A stretch of 64,000 nucleotides of DNA from Burkholderiales bacterium PBB3 (GCA_002256115.1 NKIK01000009.1:51700-115699), one strand, 5' to 3'; positions 52,068 through 61,500 are shown, counted from the stretch's first letter. Translations and numbers: made by a program. Notes: generated by a model not told the origin, from the sequence alone.

Positions 52068-53779
52068 AAACTCTCAATTTAGTGACAAATCGGGCTGTGG
52101 CCCTTATGAAATGTGCGGGAGTAGCTATTGTTTTGGTAGCGTCCATGGTTTCCTCGACCGCAGCCTTAGCCGGTGAAGGCCACGACCATGGCGATGCAGC
52201 CCCGATCGCCACAGGCACCGGATCGCCCCGCGTCAGCAGCCACTCGGATCTGTTTGAGCTGGTGGGCATCGTGGACGCGAGCGCCATGACGATCTACCTG
52301 GACCGGCACGCTACCAACGAACCCGTGACCGGTGCCAAGGTGGAAGTAGAAGCCGGCGCGGCCAAGGGAGTTGCCACGCCCCAGGCCGACGGCACCTACC
52401 GCTTTGAACACGCCGTGTTGAAGGAAGCGGCCACGCTGGCTGTGAGCTTCACGGTGGTGGCGGGCGCGGAGAGCGATTTGCTGGCTGGCGACCTGACACT
52501 GACCGATGCCTACGCAGGACATGATGACGACCACGCCGTGCGGCCCTGGCTGCGTTGGGCCGCCTATGCCGCCGGGGCCATGGCGCTGCTGGCCATAGCC
52601 GCCGTACTGATACGCCGCAAGCGCCGTTCTGGCAGTCAACTTGCTTCTTATTTAATAGCTGCTGCCGCACTATCCATGGGCTCTATGGCTTCTTTTGATG
52701 CAAATGCAGGAGAGGGCCATGACCATGGCGACGCAGCCCCCGCAGCCCCCGCAGCCAGCGGCGGTAATTCCCCCAAGCGCCAGGCCGATGGCAGCGTCTT
52801 CCTGCCCAAACCCACACAGCGCCAACTAGAGCTGCGCACCGTGACCGTGGAAGAAAAGACCCTGCCCAAGACGGTGGAGCTGACCGGGCGCGTGGCCAAT
52901 GATCCCAACACTGGCGGCAAGGTACAGCCAACCCAGGCCGGGCGCATAGAAGCCGGGCCGCGCGGTTTGCCCCAGTTGGGCCAAGCCGTGCGCAAGGGTG
53001 AGACCCTGGCCATCGTGCGCGCATCCACCGCCGCCATTGAGCTCGCCAACCAGGTAGCGCAAACGGCCGAACTCAAAGCCAACCTAGACCAGGCCCGAAA
53101 GCGCCTGGGGCGGCTGGAGCAACTCGAAGGCACCGTGGCGCAAAAAGACATTGACGCCGCGCGCGGCGATGCCGACAGCCTGGCCCAGCGCCTGGCGGCC
53201 GTGTCGGGCAGTGTGAGTGCTACCGAGGTTTTGGTTGCGCCCGTGTCAGGCGTGATCGCAGCGGCCCACGCCATGGCGGGGCAGGTGGTGAATGCGGGCG
53301 ATGTGCTGTTCGAGATCGTCGACCCCGCGCACCTGGTGGTGCAAGCCAGCGCGTTTGACACCGCGCTGTTGGGCAATATTGCAAGTGCTACGGCCAGCCC
53401 ATCGGCGGGCACCACGGTGGCGTTGCGCTTTGTGGGTGCGGGGCGCACTTTGCAAGAAGGTGCAATCCCGCTGCAGTTCAACACCGTGGCTACGCAGGGA
53501 GCGGCTTCCTCGTCAGTCCCCTTGGCAGTGGGCCAACCCGTCAAGGTCTTCGTGCAAACCAAGGACACGGTGCTGGGCTACGCCGTGCCCACCGGCGCGG
53601 TAGTGAAGAACCCCAGCAACCAGGACATCGTCTGGGTGCACACCGGGCCTGAGGTGTTTGAGGCCCGCACGATCCGCATGGTGGCACTCGACGGTGCCCG
53701 CGTATCGGTGGTCAACGGCCTGAAGGCGGGCGACCGCGTGGTGACCCAGGGCGCGCCCCTGGTCAACCAGGTTCGTTGA
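52064..53779 (+). CDS. RND efflux periplasmic adaptor (CzcB-like) with repeated HDHGDAAP segments
   Basis: A 571-residue membrane-fusion protein, longer than the usual 350-500. Residues 1-40 are a signal-like segment, followed by GEGHDHGDAAP and a beta-rich domain (to about 155). A transmembrane helix (about 167-186, WAAYAAGAMALLAIAAVLI) is followed by a second hydrophobic segment and a second GEGHDHGDAAP near residue 220. The true adaptor follows: the lipoyl-like halves, a coiled coil (ANLDQARKRLGRLEQLEGTV) and a beta-barrel. Both hydrophobic segments before the His motif contain dispersed repeat sequence (copies D and E). The His motifs may pick up metal. Confidence 0.85.
   Translation: MKTLNLVTNRAVALMKCAGVAIVLVASMVSSTAALAGEGHDHGDAAPIATGTGSPRVSSHSDLFELVGIVDASAMTIYLDRHATNEPVTGAKVEVEAGAAKGVATPQADGTYRFEHAVLKEAATLAVSFTVVAGAESDLLAGDLTLTDAYAGHDDDHAVRPWLRWAAYAAGAMALLAIAAVLIRRKRRSGSQLASYLIAAAALSMGSMASFDANAGEGHDHGDAAPAAPAASGGNSPKRQADGSVFLPKPTQRQLELRTVTVEEKTLPKTVELTGRVANDPNTGGKVQPTQAGRIEAGPRGLPQLGQAVRKGETLAIVRASTAAIELANQVAQTAELKANLDQARKRLGRLEQLEGTVAQKDIDAARGDADSLAQRLAAVSGSVSATEVLVAPVSGVIAAAHAMAGQVVNAGDVLFEIVDPAHLVVQASAFDTALLGNIASATASPSAGTTVALRFVGAGRTLQEGAIPLQFNTVATQGAASSSVPLAVGQPVKVFVQTKDTVLGYAVPTGAVVKNPSNQDIVWVHTGPEVFEARTIRMVALDGARVSVVNGLKAGDRVVTQGAPLVNQVR
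52110..52140 (+). repeat. Dispersed repeat copy D (diverged)
   Basis: AATGTGCGGGAGTAGCTATT followed by GGTAGC; it encodes the hydrophobic core of the adaptor signal segment (CAGVAIVLVAS). Confidence 0.6.
52640..52681 (-). repeat. Dispersed repeat copy E, inside the adaptor gene
   Basis: On the minus strand it reads CCATGGATAGTGCGGCAGCA, then GCTATTAAATAAGAAGCAA. On the plus strand it encodes LASYLIAAAALSMG of the adaptor. Confidence 0.75.
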
Positions 53780-53803
53780 TCTACTTTTAAGCAGGCACGA
53801 TCC

Positions 53804-56800
53804 ATGTTTGAAAAATTGATACACAGCTCCCTGCACAACCGCCTGATGGTGATTGTGTTGGCAGTTTTAATGCTAGTGACTGGCGCGTTTACGCTGGTCA
53901 AGATGCCGGTGGATGTATTTCCCGACTTGAACAAACCCACCGTCACGCTGCAAGTAGAGGCCGGTGGCATGGCCCCCGAAGAGGTTGAGCAGCTCATCAC
54001 TTTTCCTCTGGAAACGTCGATGGGCGGCATTCCCGGTGTGGAGAGTATTCGCTCGGTGTCCAGCGTCGGCCTGTCCTTCGTCTACATCACCTTTGATTGG
54101 AAGACGGACATCTACCGCGCTCGCCAAATGGTGGGCGAGCGCTTGTCTTTGGTGCGCGAGCAATTACCCCAAGGCGTAGAGCACGTGGGCATGGGGCCTA
54201 TCAGCTCCATCATGGGCGAGATCATGCTGCTGGCGCTGCCGATTGACACCAGCAAGATTAGCCCGATGGCGGTGCGCGAGTACGCTGACTTTGTGATGCG
54301 CCCGCGCTTGCTGACGCTGCCGGGCGTGGCGCAGGTGGTGCCGATTGGTGGTGAGGTGCGCCAGTACCAGGTGCAGCCCGACACGGCGCGCATGGCGGCA
54401 CTGGGCGTGGATCTGGAATCGATGGCGGACGCCTTGAAAGGCTTTTCTGGCAATTCCAGCGGCGGCTTTTTGGAGCTCAACTCCCGTGAATACCTGATCC
54501 GCAATATCGGCCGCACCACGCGCCTGGAAGATTTGCAGCGCTTGCCCGTCGCTTTTCGCAATGGCAAATCCATCCAGCTCAGCCAGGTCGCCAACGTCAC
54601 GTTTGCACCCGCCATCAAGCGGGGCGATGCGGGCCTGAATGGCCAACCCGCCGTGATCCTGGGTATCCAAAAACAGCCTGATGCCGATACCGTGAAGCTG
54701 ACTGAAAAAGTAGAAGCCGCGCTGGAAGAACTCAAGCGTGGCCTGCCTGCGGGCATGGGCGAGCCCAAGATCACGATGCGCCAGGCCAGCTTCATTGAAT
54801 CGTCGGTCGACACCTTGAGAGGCAAACTGTTTGCTGCGTCGGCCGTGGTGGCGGTGGTGCTGTACTTCTTCTTGCAAAACGTGCGCACCACGCTGATATC
54901 GCTGACTGCCATCCCTTTGAGCGTGATGATCACCGTGTTGGTGTTCAAGTACTTTGGCCTGTCCATCAACACCATGACGTTGGGCGGCTTGACCATTGCG
55001 ATTGGCGGGCTGGTGGACGACGCGGTGGTGGGGGTGGAGAACGTGCTGCGCCGCCTGAAGATGGAACGCGCTGCGCATCCGGACCGGCGCTTGGGGCCGT
55101 TGGAGCTGATAGCCAAGGCGACGTTGGAAGTGCGCTCCGGCATCGTCATTGCCACTGTCATCATCGTGCTGGTGCTGCTGCCGCTGTTCTTCTTGCCGGG
55201 CATTGAAGGGCGGCTGATGCAGCCGCTGGCTATTGCCTATATCGTCTCGCTGCTCGCGTCGATGGTGGTGTCCGTCACGCTGACCCCGGTGATGTCTTAC
55301 TACTTGCTGCCCAACATCAAGGGGCTGGACCATGGCGACACCAAAGTGCAGGCTTGGGTCAAGGCTTGGTACGCCCGCGCGCTGACCCGGGTGCTGGCCG
55401 CACCGCGGGGCTGGGTAGCGGCGGGCGGTGTCGCTGCAGTGCTGGCCATGGCCGCTGTGCCATTCTTTCCGACCACCTTCTTGCCGCCGTTTAACGAAGG
55501 CGTGGCTTTGGTGGGCCTGCGGCTCAACCCTGGAACTACGCTGAGCGAGTCGGCCCGCATTGGCAGCATTGCCGAAAAGGCACTGGCGGGCGTGCCCGAG
55601 GTAGAGCACGTGGGGCGGCGCAGTGGCCGTGCCGAGCTGGATGAGCACGCCGAGGGCGTGCATGTGTCGGAGCTGGACGTCAAACTCAAGCGCAGCGAAC
55701 GCAGCCTGGAGGCGGTGTACGCCGATATCCGCAGCCGCATTGCCACGCTACCCGCTGCCATTGGCATCGGCCAGCCCATCGGCCACCGCATTGACCACAT
55801 GCTGTCGGGCGTGCGATCGCAAATCGCTATCAAAATCTTTGGCGATGACCTGGACACGTTGCGCGCACAAGCTGAGAGCCTACGCCAGCAGCTTGCCAAG
55901 ATAGGCGGCGTGGTCGATCTGGAAATTGAAAAGCAGGTGCTGACGCCGCAGATCAAAGTACAGGTGGACTATGACCGCGCGCTGGGGCTGGGCATAGCGC
56001 CGGCCAAGCTGCTGGCCGAGTTGCAGGTGCTGATCGACGGTGAGCGGGTCACGCAAATCGTGGAAGGCAGCCGGCGCTTCAACCTGGTGTTGCGCCTGCC
56101 CGAAACCTCACGGGGCATAGAAGGCTTGCGCAACCTGATGATTGATACGCCGGGTGGCCGCGTGCCCTTGTCGCAGTTGGCGTCGATCGAAGAGTCCGAC
56201 GGGCCCAACCAGGTGAGCCGTGAGGATGGACGCAGGCGCATCGTGTTGTCGGCCAACACCCAAGGGCGCGCCCTGAGCGATGTGGTGGCTGACATCCGCA
56301 CCCAGGTGGCGGCCACGCCCATGCCTGAGGGCTACTTCATCAGCATTGGTGGGCAGTTCCAGGCGCAGGAAGACGCGTCGCGGCTGATTGGTCTGCTGTC
56401 CATCGCATCGGTGGGCATGATCTTTTTGATCCTGTACACCCGCTACCGCTCGGCTGTGTTGGCCGCCATCATCATGTCCAACATTCCGTTGGCGCTGGTG
56501 GGTGCCGTGGTGGGCTTGTGGCTATCGGGCCAGCCGCTCAGTGTGGCGGCGCTGGTGGGCTTCATCACGCTGGCCGGTATCGCCATTCGCAATGGCATCT
56601 TGAAGGTGTCGCACTACATCAACCTGTGCGCGTTTGAGGGTGAAAACTTCGGTACCCAGATGCTGGTGCGCGGCTCGGGCGAGCGGCTTACGCCGGTGCT
56701 GATGACAGCTTTGGTGGCCGCGCTGGCGCTGGCACCGCTGCTGTTTGAGACAGACATGCCCGGCACCGAGATATTGCACCCGGTGGCAGTGGTGATCTTC

Positions 56801-56917
56801 TCGGGCCTGATCACGTCCACCCTGCTGGATTCTTTCTTGACCCCGGCCATGGTGGCGCTGTTTGGCGCCAAGCCGATTGCCGCGCTGGTGGAAAGCTCGG
56901 GCGCAGAGACCTTCTGA
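53804..56917 (+). CDS. CusA/CzcA-family heavy-metal RND pump
   Basis: A 1037-residue proton-driven exporter with twelve membrane helices and two large periplasmic loops. It has MVIVLAVLMLVTGAF (first helix), VDVFPDLNKPTVTLQ, FPLETSMGGIPGVE and, in helix 4, GGLTIAIGGLVDDAVVGVEN with the two adjacent Asp of proton relay. The second half includes FLPPFNEGVALV and AGIAIRNGILKVSHY. It pairs with the adaptor and outer membrane gene. The metal is not certain; Co, Zn, Cd or Cu are possible. Confidence 0.93.
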   Translation: MFEKLIHSSLHNRLMVIVLAVLMLVTGAFTLVKMPVDVFPDLNKPTVTLQVEAGGMAPEEVEQLITFPLETSMGGIPGVESIRSVSSVGLSFVYITFDWKTDIYRARQMVGERLSLVREQLPQGVEHVGMGPISSIMGEIMLLALPIDTSKISPMAVREYADFVMRPRLLTLPGVAQVVPIGGEVRQYQVQPDTARMAALGVDLESMADALKGFSGNSSGGFLELNSREYLIRNIGRTTRLEDLQRLPVAFRNGKSIQLSQVANVTFAPAIKRGDAGLNGQPAVILGIQKQPDADTVKLTEKVEAALEELKRGLPAGMGEPKITMRQASFIESSVDTLRGKLFAASAVVAVVLYFFLQNVRTTLISLTAIPLSVMITVLVFKYFGLSINTMTLGGLTIAIGGLVDDAVVGVENVLRRLKMERAAHPDRRLGPLELIAKATLEVRSGIVIATVIIVLVLLPLFFLPGIEGRLMQPLAIAYIVSLLASMVVSVTLTPVMSYYLLPNIKGLDHGDTKVQAWVKAWYARALTRVLAAPRGWVAAGGVAAVLAMAAVPFFPTTFLPPFNEGVALVGLRLNPGTTLSESARIGSIAEKALAGVPEVEHVGRRSGRAELDEHAEGVHVSELDVKLKRSERSLEAVYADIRSRIATLPAAIGIGQPIGHRIDHMLSGVRSQIAIKIFGDDLDTLRAQAESLRQQLAKIGGVVDLEIEKQVLTPQIKVQVDYDRALGLGIAPAKLLAELQVLIDGERVTQIVEGSRRFNLVLRLPETSRGIEGLRNLMIDTPGGRVPLSQLASIEESDGPNQVSREDGRRRIVLSANTQGRALSDVVADIRTQVAATPMPEGYFISIGGQFQAQEDASRLIGLLSIASVGMIFLILYTRYRSAVLAAIIMSNIPLALVGAVVGLWLSGQPLSVAALVGFITLAGIAIRNGILKVSHYINLCAFEGENFGTQMLVRGSGERLTPVLMTALVAALALAPLLFETDMPGTEILHPVAVVIFSGLITSTLLDSFLTPAMVALFGAKPIAALVESSGAETF

Positions 56918-56981
56918 CCGACTCCCTGGTGATTCGATTTTTTAACCGCTGCAATCACGCAGCTTTTTGAAAGTAGCTTGT

Positions 56982-57365
56982 ATGAAAAACAACCTGAAAT
57001 TTTTGGCCAGTTTGGCTCTCGCAGCTTGCGTCGCCGCCCCCGCGTTTGCCGCGGGTGAACACGACCACGCGCCCAAAAACGGCGGCATCGTGGTGGAAAC
57101 CAAAGCCGGTGATTTTGAAATCGTGGCCAAGTCTGACCTGCTGCAGATCTTCATCAGCGACCACGGCAAGCCCGTGTCGCTGGACGGTGCCAAAGCCAAA
57201 GTCACGCTATTGAATGGCACAGAAAAGTCCGAGGCCGAACTGCTGCCCGCGGGCAACAAGCTGGAAGCCAAAGGCAGCTTCAAGGTGGCCAAGGGGACCA
57301 AAGGCATTGCGGTGTTGACGCTGGCGGGCAAACCGCCTGCCACCGCCCGATTTGAAGTGAAGTAG
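56982..57365 (+). CDS. Periplasmic metal-associated small protein, hypothetical
   Basis: A 127-residue exported protein with a signal peptide (cleaved after AAPAFAA). The mature N-terminus GEHDHAPKNGG repeats the His-Asp-His pattern of the adaptor. The rest is a predicted beta sandwich (GGIVVETKAGDFEIVAK, QIFISDHGKPVSL, ATARFEVK). It closes the RND operon, 64 bases after the pump gene. A periplasmic metal carrier is plausible. I recognise no named family. Confidence 0.7.
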   Translation: MKNNLKFLASLALAACVAAPAFAAGEHDHAPKNGGIVVETKAGDFEIVAKSDLLQIFISDHGKPVSLDGAKAKVTLLNGTEKSEAELLPAGNKLEAKGSFKVAKGTKGIAVLTLAGKPPATARFEVK

Positions 57366-57412
57366 GTCACAAATCCTATAGGATATAAAAAACAGACTTT
57401 TAGCCGTTCTAG

Positions 57413-57452
57413 CCCATGGATAGTGCGGGAGCAGCTCCTGTTTTAATAGCAA
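57413..57452 (+). repeat. Dispersed repeat copy F
   Basis: CCCATGGATAGTGCGGGAGC, then AGCTCCTGTTTTAATAGCAA. It lies in the short spacer after the RND operon. Confidence 0.8.
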
Positions 57453-57462
57453 TCCAATGAAA

Positions 57463-57492
57463 AAGGGCCACTACCCTGCGGTAGTGGCCCTT
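57463..57492 (-). terminator. Intrinsic terminator of the TonB receptor gene
   Basis: AAGGGCCACTACC and GGTAGTGGCCCTT form a 13-bp stem with a CTGC loop, followed on the minus strand by a run of T. It lies about 20 bases after the receptor stop. Confidence 0.9.
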
Positions 57493-57513
57493 GGCATTCA
57501 AGCGCGGCTTGGT

Positions 57514-59727
57514 TTAGAAAGTCGCTTTGAACTGCACGCCGTAAGTGCGTGGGTCGTTGATGAAGCCAGTCAGGTTGTTGAAGTCGATACCACCGGTCAC
57601 ACGCACCTGGTTGGTGATGTTGCGGGCAAAGACAGCCGCTTCGTACTTGCCGTTGTTCCAGCTGTAACCCACGCGCAAGCCACCTTCCAGCAAAGCTGGT
57701 GCGGTGAACTCGATGGACTTGTACAGGAACAGATTGGTCTCACTGCGGTAAGCCCAGTCGGTGTAGATGAAGTATTCAGCGCCGTTGGCGGCGGGGATGC
57801 CGTAGCGGGCGGTGATGTTGGCAATCCACTTGGGTGCGTTAGGCAAAGAATTGCCGTCGATGAGCGCCTTGCCTGCCGCGTTCTTGGGGTTCAAGACCGT
57901 GCACTGGGCGCAAACGCCAACCGCTAGGCTGGAGTCGCTGATCTTGGTCTCGTTGTAGCTTCCGCTCAAAGTCACCAGGAAGTTCGGCGTCAAATAGGCA
58001 TCAAAGTTCAGTTCTACGCCGTCGCCGGAGGCCTTGGCAGCGCTCACCAATTGATTGCTGTTGTTGGCACCACCCACGGCAGTCAACTGCTGGTCTTTCA
58101 CATCAAAGTGAAACACGCTGAACGAAGTGCGCGCACGCTTGTTGAACAAGTCGGCCTTGACACCTGCTTCGTAAGAAATCAGGGTCTCAGGCTTGGCCTG
58201 CGTCAGGGCGGCGAATCCATCGGGGTTCTGGATGCTGGAGCCGCGGTAGCCGGTGGCAATGCGGCCAAACAGGTTGGTGTCTTTGTCCAACTTGTAAGTG
58301 GCACCCATGTCCCAGGTGACCTGGTTGTCGTTGGTGTTGCTGGTCAGACCGTTGGTAAGTGTTGCGCCGCCGCCAGGCTGGGTGGCCAGGGCTTTCTTGT
58401 CCTGCGTGTAGCGCAGGCCGCCACGCAGTTTCAGATCGCTGCTGAGTGCATAGGTCAGGCCGCCGAACACCGCGTAGGAGTCATTGGTCTGGTCAGACAT
58501 CAGCACGTTGGTTTGTGGATTGGGGGCGGTAGAGCTGTAGGAGAAGCTATCAAAGCCCAGCTTTTCCTGGAACAGGTAGACGCCACCTTGCCAAGTCAAT
58601 GGGCCGGTAGCCTTGGACTCGACGCGAAACTCTTGGGTGACCTGTTGGTGGTCGCGCACTCTGGCTGCGCTTTCCGACGGGAACGGAATCAGGCCGGGGC
58701 CGCTGACGGGCAGGAAGGCAGCACCAAAGCCGCCATCAATATCACCACGGCTATAGGCGCTGACGGTTTCGTAGCCGGTGATGGAGTAGATATTGAAGTC
58801 AGGCAAAGACCATTTCAGCTTGGCGCTGTAGCCACTGCTGGTCAGGTTTTGCTCGTTCAAGCCATCTGTCGTAATTTTGGCGGGATCAAAGTCGTCCACC
58901 AGATCGTTGGTGCCCTTCTTGATGATGTTGGCGCGGAACAGACGGGCGCTGCCTTTCAGGTCACGGCTGTGGGCGCTCAAAAGCGCGCTGAACATACCGC
59001 CGCCGTCATAGGCTGCTTGCAGGCGGATGGCGCGGTCGTCGTAGCCTTCCAGGTCCTTGGTCGCGCTCTTTTCGTTCTTGACCCAGTTGTCGCGGTGCTG
59101 CGATTGGGCGGAGATACGGGCATTCCAGTCGCCGCTCAGTGGCAGATTAAATGCGCCTTCAACACCGGTGGTGCCGTAGGTGCCGGTGGAGATATTGAAG
59201 TAACCATCGGTAGCCTTAGAGGGCTTGACCGAGTCAATCTTCACCACACCTGCGGGTGTGTTGCGGCCAAACAGCGTGCCTTGGGGGCCAGACAACACTT
59301 CGATGCGGTTCACATCAAAAATCGGGAAGCCCTTGAGGATGGGCGTCTCTTGCACGATGTCGTCATAAATCAGTGACACGGGCTGTGATGCGTTCGAGCG
59401 GAAATCGGTATTGCCGTAGCCGCGGATATAGAAGCGGGGGAAGGCGCGGCCGAACGAAGATTCAATGTTCAGGCTGGGCACGCGGCCTGACAACATACGG
59501 ATGTCTTGGCCACCGGTGTTCAATACGTCCAGCTTTTCACCAGCGATGGTGGAAATGGAGCTGGGCACATCCTTGATGTTTTCCGCGCGACGCTCGGCGG
59601 TCACGGTCACGGACTGCAGCGTACCGGCCGGGGCTGCGGGCTCAGTGGCTTGCGCAAAGGCGAAGGCTGCGGGCCACAGCAATGCCATACCGACCAGGAC
59701 GGGGGTGGGTTTGAAATTTGGTTTCAT
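57514..59727 (-). CDS. TonB-dependent outer membrane receptor
   Basis: A 737-residue beta-barrel receptor. A signal peptide ends near AFAQA, and the TonB-box-like TLQSVTVTAERR follows. The plug domain has NIKDVPSSISTIAGEKLD, PRFYIRGYGNTDFR and RIEVLSGPQGTLFGRNTPAGVV. The barrel ends with the classic C-terminal Phe (GVQFKATF). It belongs to the iron-complex-type group, but its neighbours (SDR, two acyl-CoA dehydrogenases) suggest uptake of a hydrophobic organic ligand instead. ATG 59727 fits the signal peptide; TTG 59754 is in frame. Confidence 0.92.
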   Translation of the reverse strand: MKPNFKPTPVLVGMALLWPAAFAFAQATEPAAPAGTLQSVTVTAERRAENIKDVPSSISTIAGEKLDVLNTGGQDIRMLSGRVPSLNIESSFGRAFPRFYIRGYGNTDFRSNASQPVSLIYDDIVQETPILKGFPIFDVNRIEVLSGPQGTLFGRNTPAGVVKIDSVKPSKATDGYFNISTGTYGTTGVEGAFNLPLSGDWNARISAQSQHRDNWVKNEKSATKDLEGYDDRAIRLQAAYDGGGMFSALLSAHSRDLKGSARLFRANIIKKGTNDLVDDFDPAKITTDGLNEQNLTSSGYSAKLKWSLPDFNIYSITGYETVSAYSRGDIDGGFGAAFLPVSGPGLIPFPSESAARVRDHQQVTQEFRVESKATGPLTWQGGVYLFQEKLGFDSFSYSSTAPNPQTNVLMSDQTNDSYAVFGGLTYALSSDLKLRGGLRYTQDKKALATQPGGGATLTNGLTSNTNDNQVTWDMGATYKLDKDTNLFGRIATGYRGSSIQNPDGFAALTQAKPETLISYEAGVKADLFNKRARTSFSVFHFDVKDQQLTAVGGANNSNQLVSAAKASGDGVELNFDAYLTPNFLVTLSGSYNETKISDSSLAVGVCAQCTVLNPKNAAGKALIDGNSLPNAPKWIANITARYGIPAANGAEYFIYTDWAYRSETNLFLYKSIEFTAPALLEGGLRVGYSWNNGKYEAAVFARNITNQVRVTGGIDFNNLTGFINDPRTYGVQFKATF

Positions 59728-59890
59728 GGATTTTTTAGGTAGGGGTTGAGACAACTATGGATTATCCCAAGGCAAGCCTGTAACAGTGCGTCAATGCGGG
59801 GAAACCCTGCGCTAGGCCGGGGATGTGTGGCGTAGATAGGACAGATACCCGCGCCGGGTTTGGTCTGCCTCGGTATCCGTGTCTATTTTT

Positions 59891-59927
59891 ACCAAGCAAA
59901 CGCTTGCTAAAAATAGCTTGCCTTGGT
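59891..59927. promoter_or_regulatory. Dyad in the TonB/TetR divergent region, operator candidate
   Basis: ACCAAG (59891-59896) and CTTGGT (59922-59927) flank the internal dyad AGCAA...TTGCT (59895-59908). It lies 12 bases before the TetR start and in the divergent promoter of the receptor, where a shared operator is expected. Confidence 0.55.
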
Positions 59928-59939
59928 ATCGTGTCCGCC

Positions 59940-60611
59940 ATGCACGAAGAGACCATCGCCCCGAACCTGCCATCCGTGGCAGAGCCCTCCGCCAAGCGGC
60001 CCCGGGGCCGCCCGCGCAAAACCGACGATGAACGCGATGACGGCAACCGCCGCCATGCGTTGCTGAGCGCCGCTGCCCAGTTGTTCCGCCAAAAGGGCTT
60101 TGCCGCCACCACCACGCGCGATATCGCTGCGGCGGCAGATATGCAAAGCGGCTCGCCCTTTTACCACTTCAAAAGCAAAAACGCTTTGCTGTATGCGGTG
60201 ATGGAAGAGGGCATGCACACCGCGCTGGCCCGCCAAAAGCAAGTGATGCATGCCAGCGACCCGCAAGGCTTGCACGCTGCCGAGCAACTGCGCGCCCTGG
60301 TGGTCGCGCACTTTGAAGTGTTGCTGGGGCCGGGCAATGACTTTGTGCCGGTGATGCTTTACGAGTGGCGCTCTTTGCAGCCGCGCCAGCGCAAGTCCCT
60401 GGCGCTGTTGATTTCCGAATACGAATCGCTGTGGATGCCGGTGCTGCTGATGCTGCACGCCCAAGGACGCTTGCGCGCACCCGTGGGGCTGGCGCGCCTG
60501 CTCATTCTGGGTGCGCTGAACTGGTCGGTGCAGTGGTTTGATCCCAAAAAGAGCGCGTCCCTCCAGGATCTGGCGGACGCTGCAGTGGCCATGTTTTTAA
60601 AGGAGTCTTGA
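59940..60611 (+). CDS. TetR-family regulator
   Basis: A 223-residue repressor-type protein. It has a basic KRPRGRPRKTDDE, an HTH at residues about 33-80 (LLSAAAQLFRQKGFAATTTRDIAAAADMQSG as the usual order, then FYHFKSKNALLYAVM) and a TetR_C ligand domain with VPVMLYEWRSLQPRQR. It is divergent from the TonB receptor and overlaps the SDR start by 1 base (TGATG), so it probably controls both directions in response to a pathway acyl-CoA. Confidence 0.88.
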   Translation: MHEETIAPNLPSVAEPSAKRPRGRPRKTDDERDDGNRRHALLSAAAQLFRQKGFAATTTRDIAAAADMQSGSPFYHFKSKNALLYAVMEEGMHTALARQKQVMHASDPQGLHAAEQLRALVVAHFEVLLGPGNDFVPVMLYEWRSLQPRQRKSLALLISEYESLWMPVLLMLHAQGRLRAPVGLARLLILGALNWSVQWFDPKKSASLQDLADAAVAMFLKES

Positions 60612-61495
60612 TGTCCTATGGTTCTGTATTTGCGCCGGGCTTGTTTGCCGGCAAGGTGGTGGTGGTCACGGGCGGCGGCTCGGGCATCGGGCGCTGTGTC
60701 GCCCACGAGCTGGCAGCCCTGGGCGCCACAGTGGCGCTGATCGGTCGCAAGGCCGAGAAGCTGCAAAAGGTGGTCGACGAAATTACCGAAGACGGCGGCC
60801 AAGCCAGCCCGCATGTCTGCGATATCCGCGAAGAGGAAGCCGTGCAAAAAACGGTGGCCACTATCGTGGCCCAGCACGGACGCGTCGATGGATTAGTGAA
60901 CAACGCGGGCGGTCAGTACATGACGCCGCTGGAGGCCATCAGCGCCAAGGGTTGGCAGGCCGTTATCAACACCAACCTGACCGGTGGTTTTTTGGTGGCA
61001 CGCGAGTGCTACACGCAGAGCATGAACAAAAACGGTGGCAGCATCGTCAATATCGTGGCGGATATGTGGGGCTCCATGCCCGGCATGGGCCATAGCGGCG
61101 CGGCGCGGGCCGGCATGGTCAGCTTTACCGAGACCGCAGCCATTGAGTGGGCCAGCCGCGGTGTACGTGTGAACGCGGTGGCGCCGGGCTATATCGCCTC
61201 CAGCGGGATGGATCATTATCCCGAAGAAGCTGGCCCCATGCTGCGCGAGATGGCCAAGACCGTGCCGCTGGGCCGCTTTGGCACTGAGGCCGAAACGGCC
61301 GCCGGCATTGTGTTTTTACTCAGCCCTGCAGCTTCTTTCATCAGCGGCAGCACACTGCGCATTGACGGTGCGCGGCCCCAGGTCCGCATGGGCTGGCCCA
61401 TGCGCGTGGCTGATGAGAAAGCGCAGGCGCGTGATTCGATCAAGCCGTTTAACGGGTTTCATCGGGCCGTAACACCTAAAGTTTTTGCAAAGTAA
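60611..61495 (+). CDS. Short-chain dehydrogenase/reductase
   Basis: A 294-residue SDR. It has VVVVTGGGSGIGRCVAHEL (NAD(P) loop), VNNAGGQYMTPLEAIS and VAPGYIASSGMDHY. The usual Tyr-x3-Lys is not in its normal place: the segment after the catalytic Ser reads SGAARAGMVSFTETAAIEWA, so Tyr appears replaced by Ser/Gly and Lys by Arg. This resembles 2,4-dienoyl-CoA reductase or enoyl-reductase-like members with altered catalytic residues. AGGAG lies 5 bases before ATG 60611. Confidence 0.85.
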   Translation: MSYGSVFAPGLFAGKVVVVTGGGSGIGRCVAHELAALGATVALIGRKAEKLQKVVDEITEDGGQASPHVCDIREEEAVQKTVATIVAQHGRVDGLVNNAGGQYMTPLEAISAKGWQAVINTNLTGGFLVARECYTQSMNKNGGSIVNIVADMWGSMPGMGHSGAARAGMVSFTETAAIEWASRGVRVNAVAPGYIASSGMDHYPEEAGPMLREMAKTVPLGRFGTEAETAAGIVFLLSPAASFISGSTLRIDGARPQVRMGWPMRVADEKAQARDSIKPFNGFHRAVTPKVFAK

Positions 61496-61500
61496 ACACC

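Noticed and set aside
54164..55663. A 499-codon minus-strand frame opposite the RND pump
   Set aside because: Antisense to conserved RND membrane segments, with Gln/His-rich composition typical of shadows.
58051..59376. A 441-codon plus-strand frame opposite the TonB receptor
   Set aside because: It looks Val/Gly/Ala-rich but mirrors the receptor codons, and the receptor is complete with signal peptide and terminal Phe.
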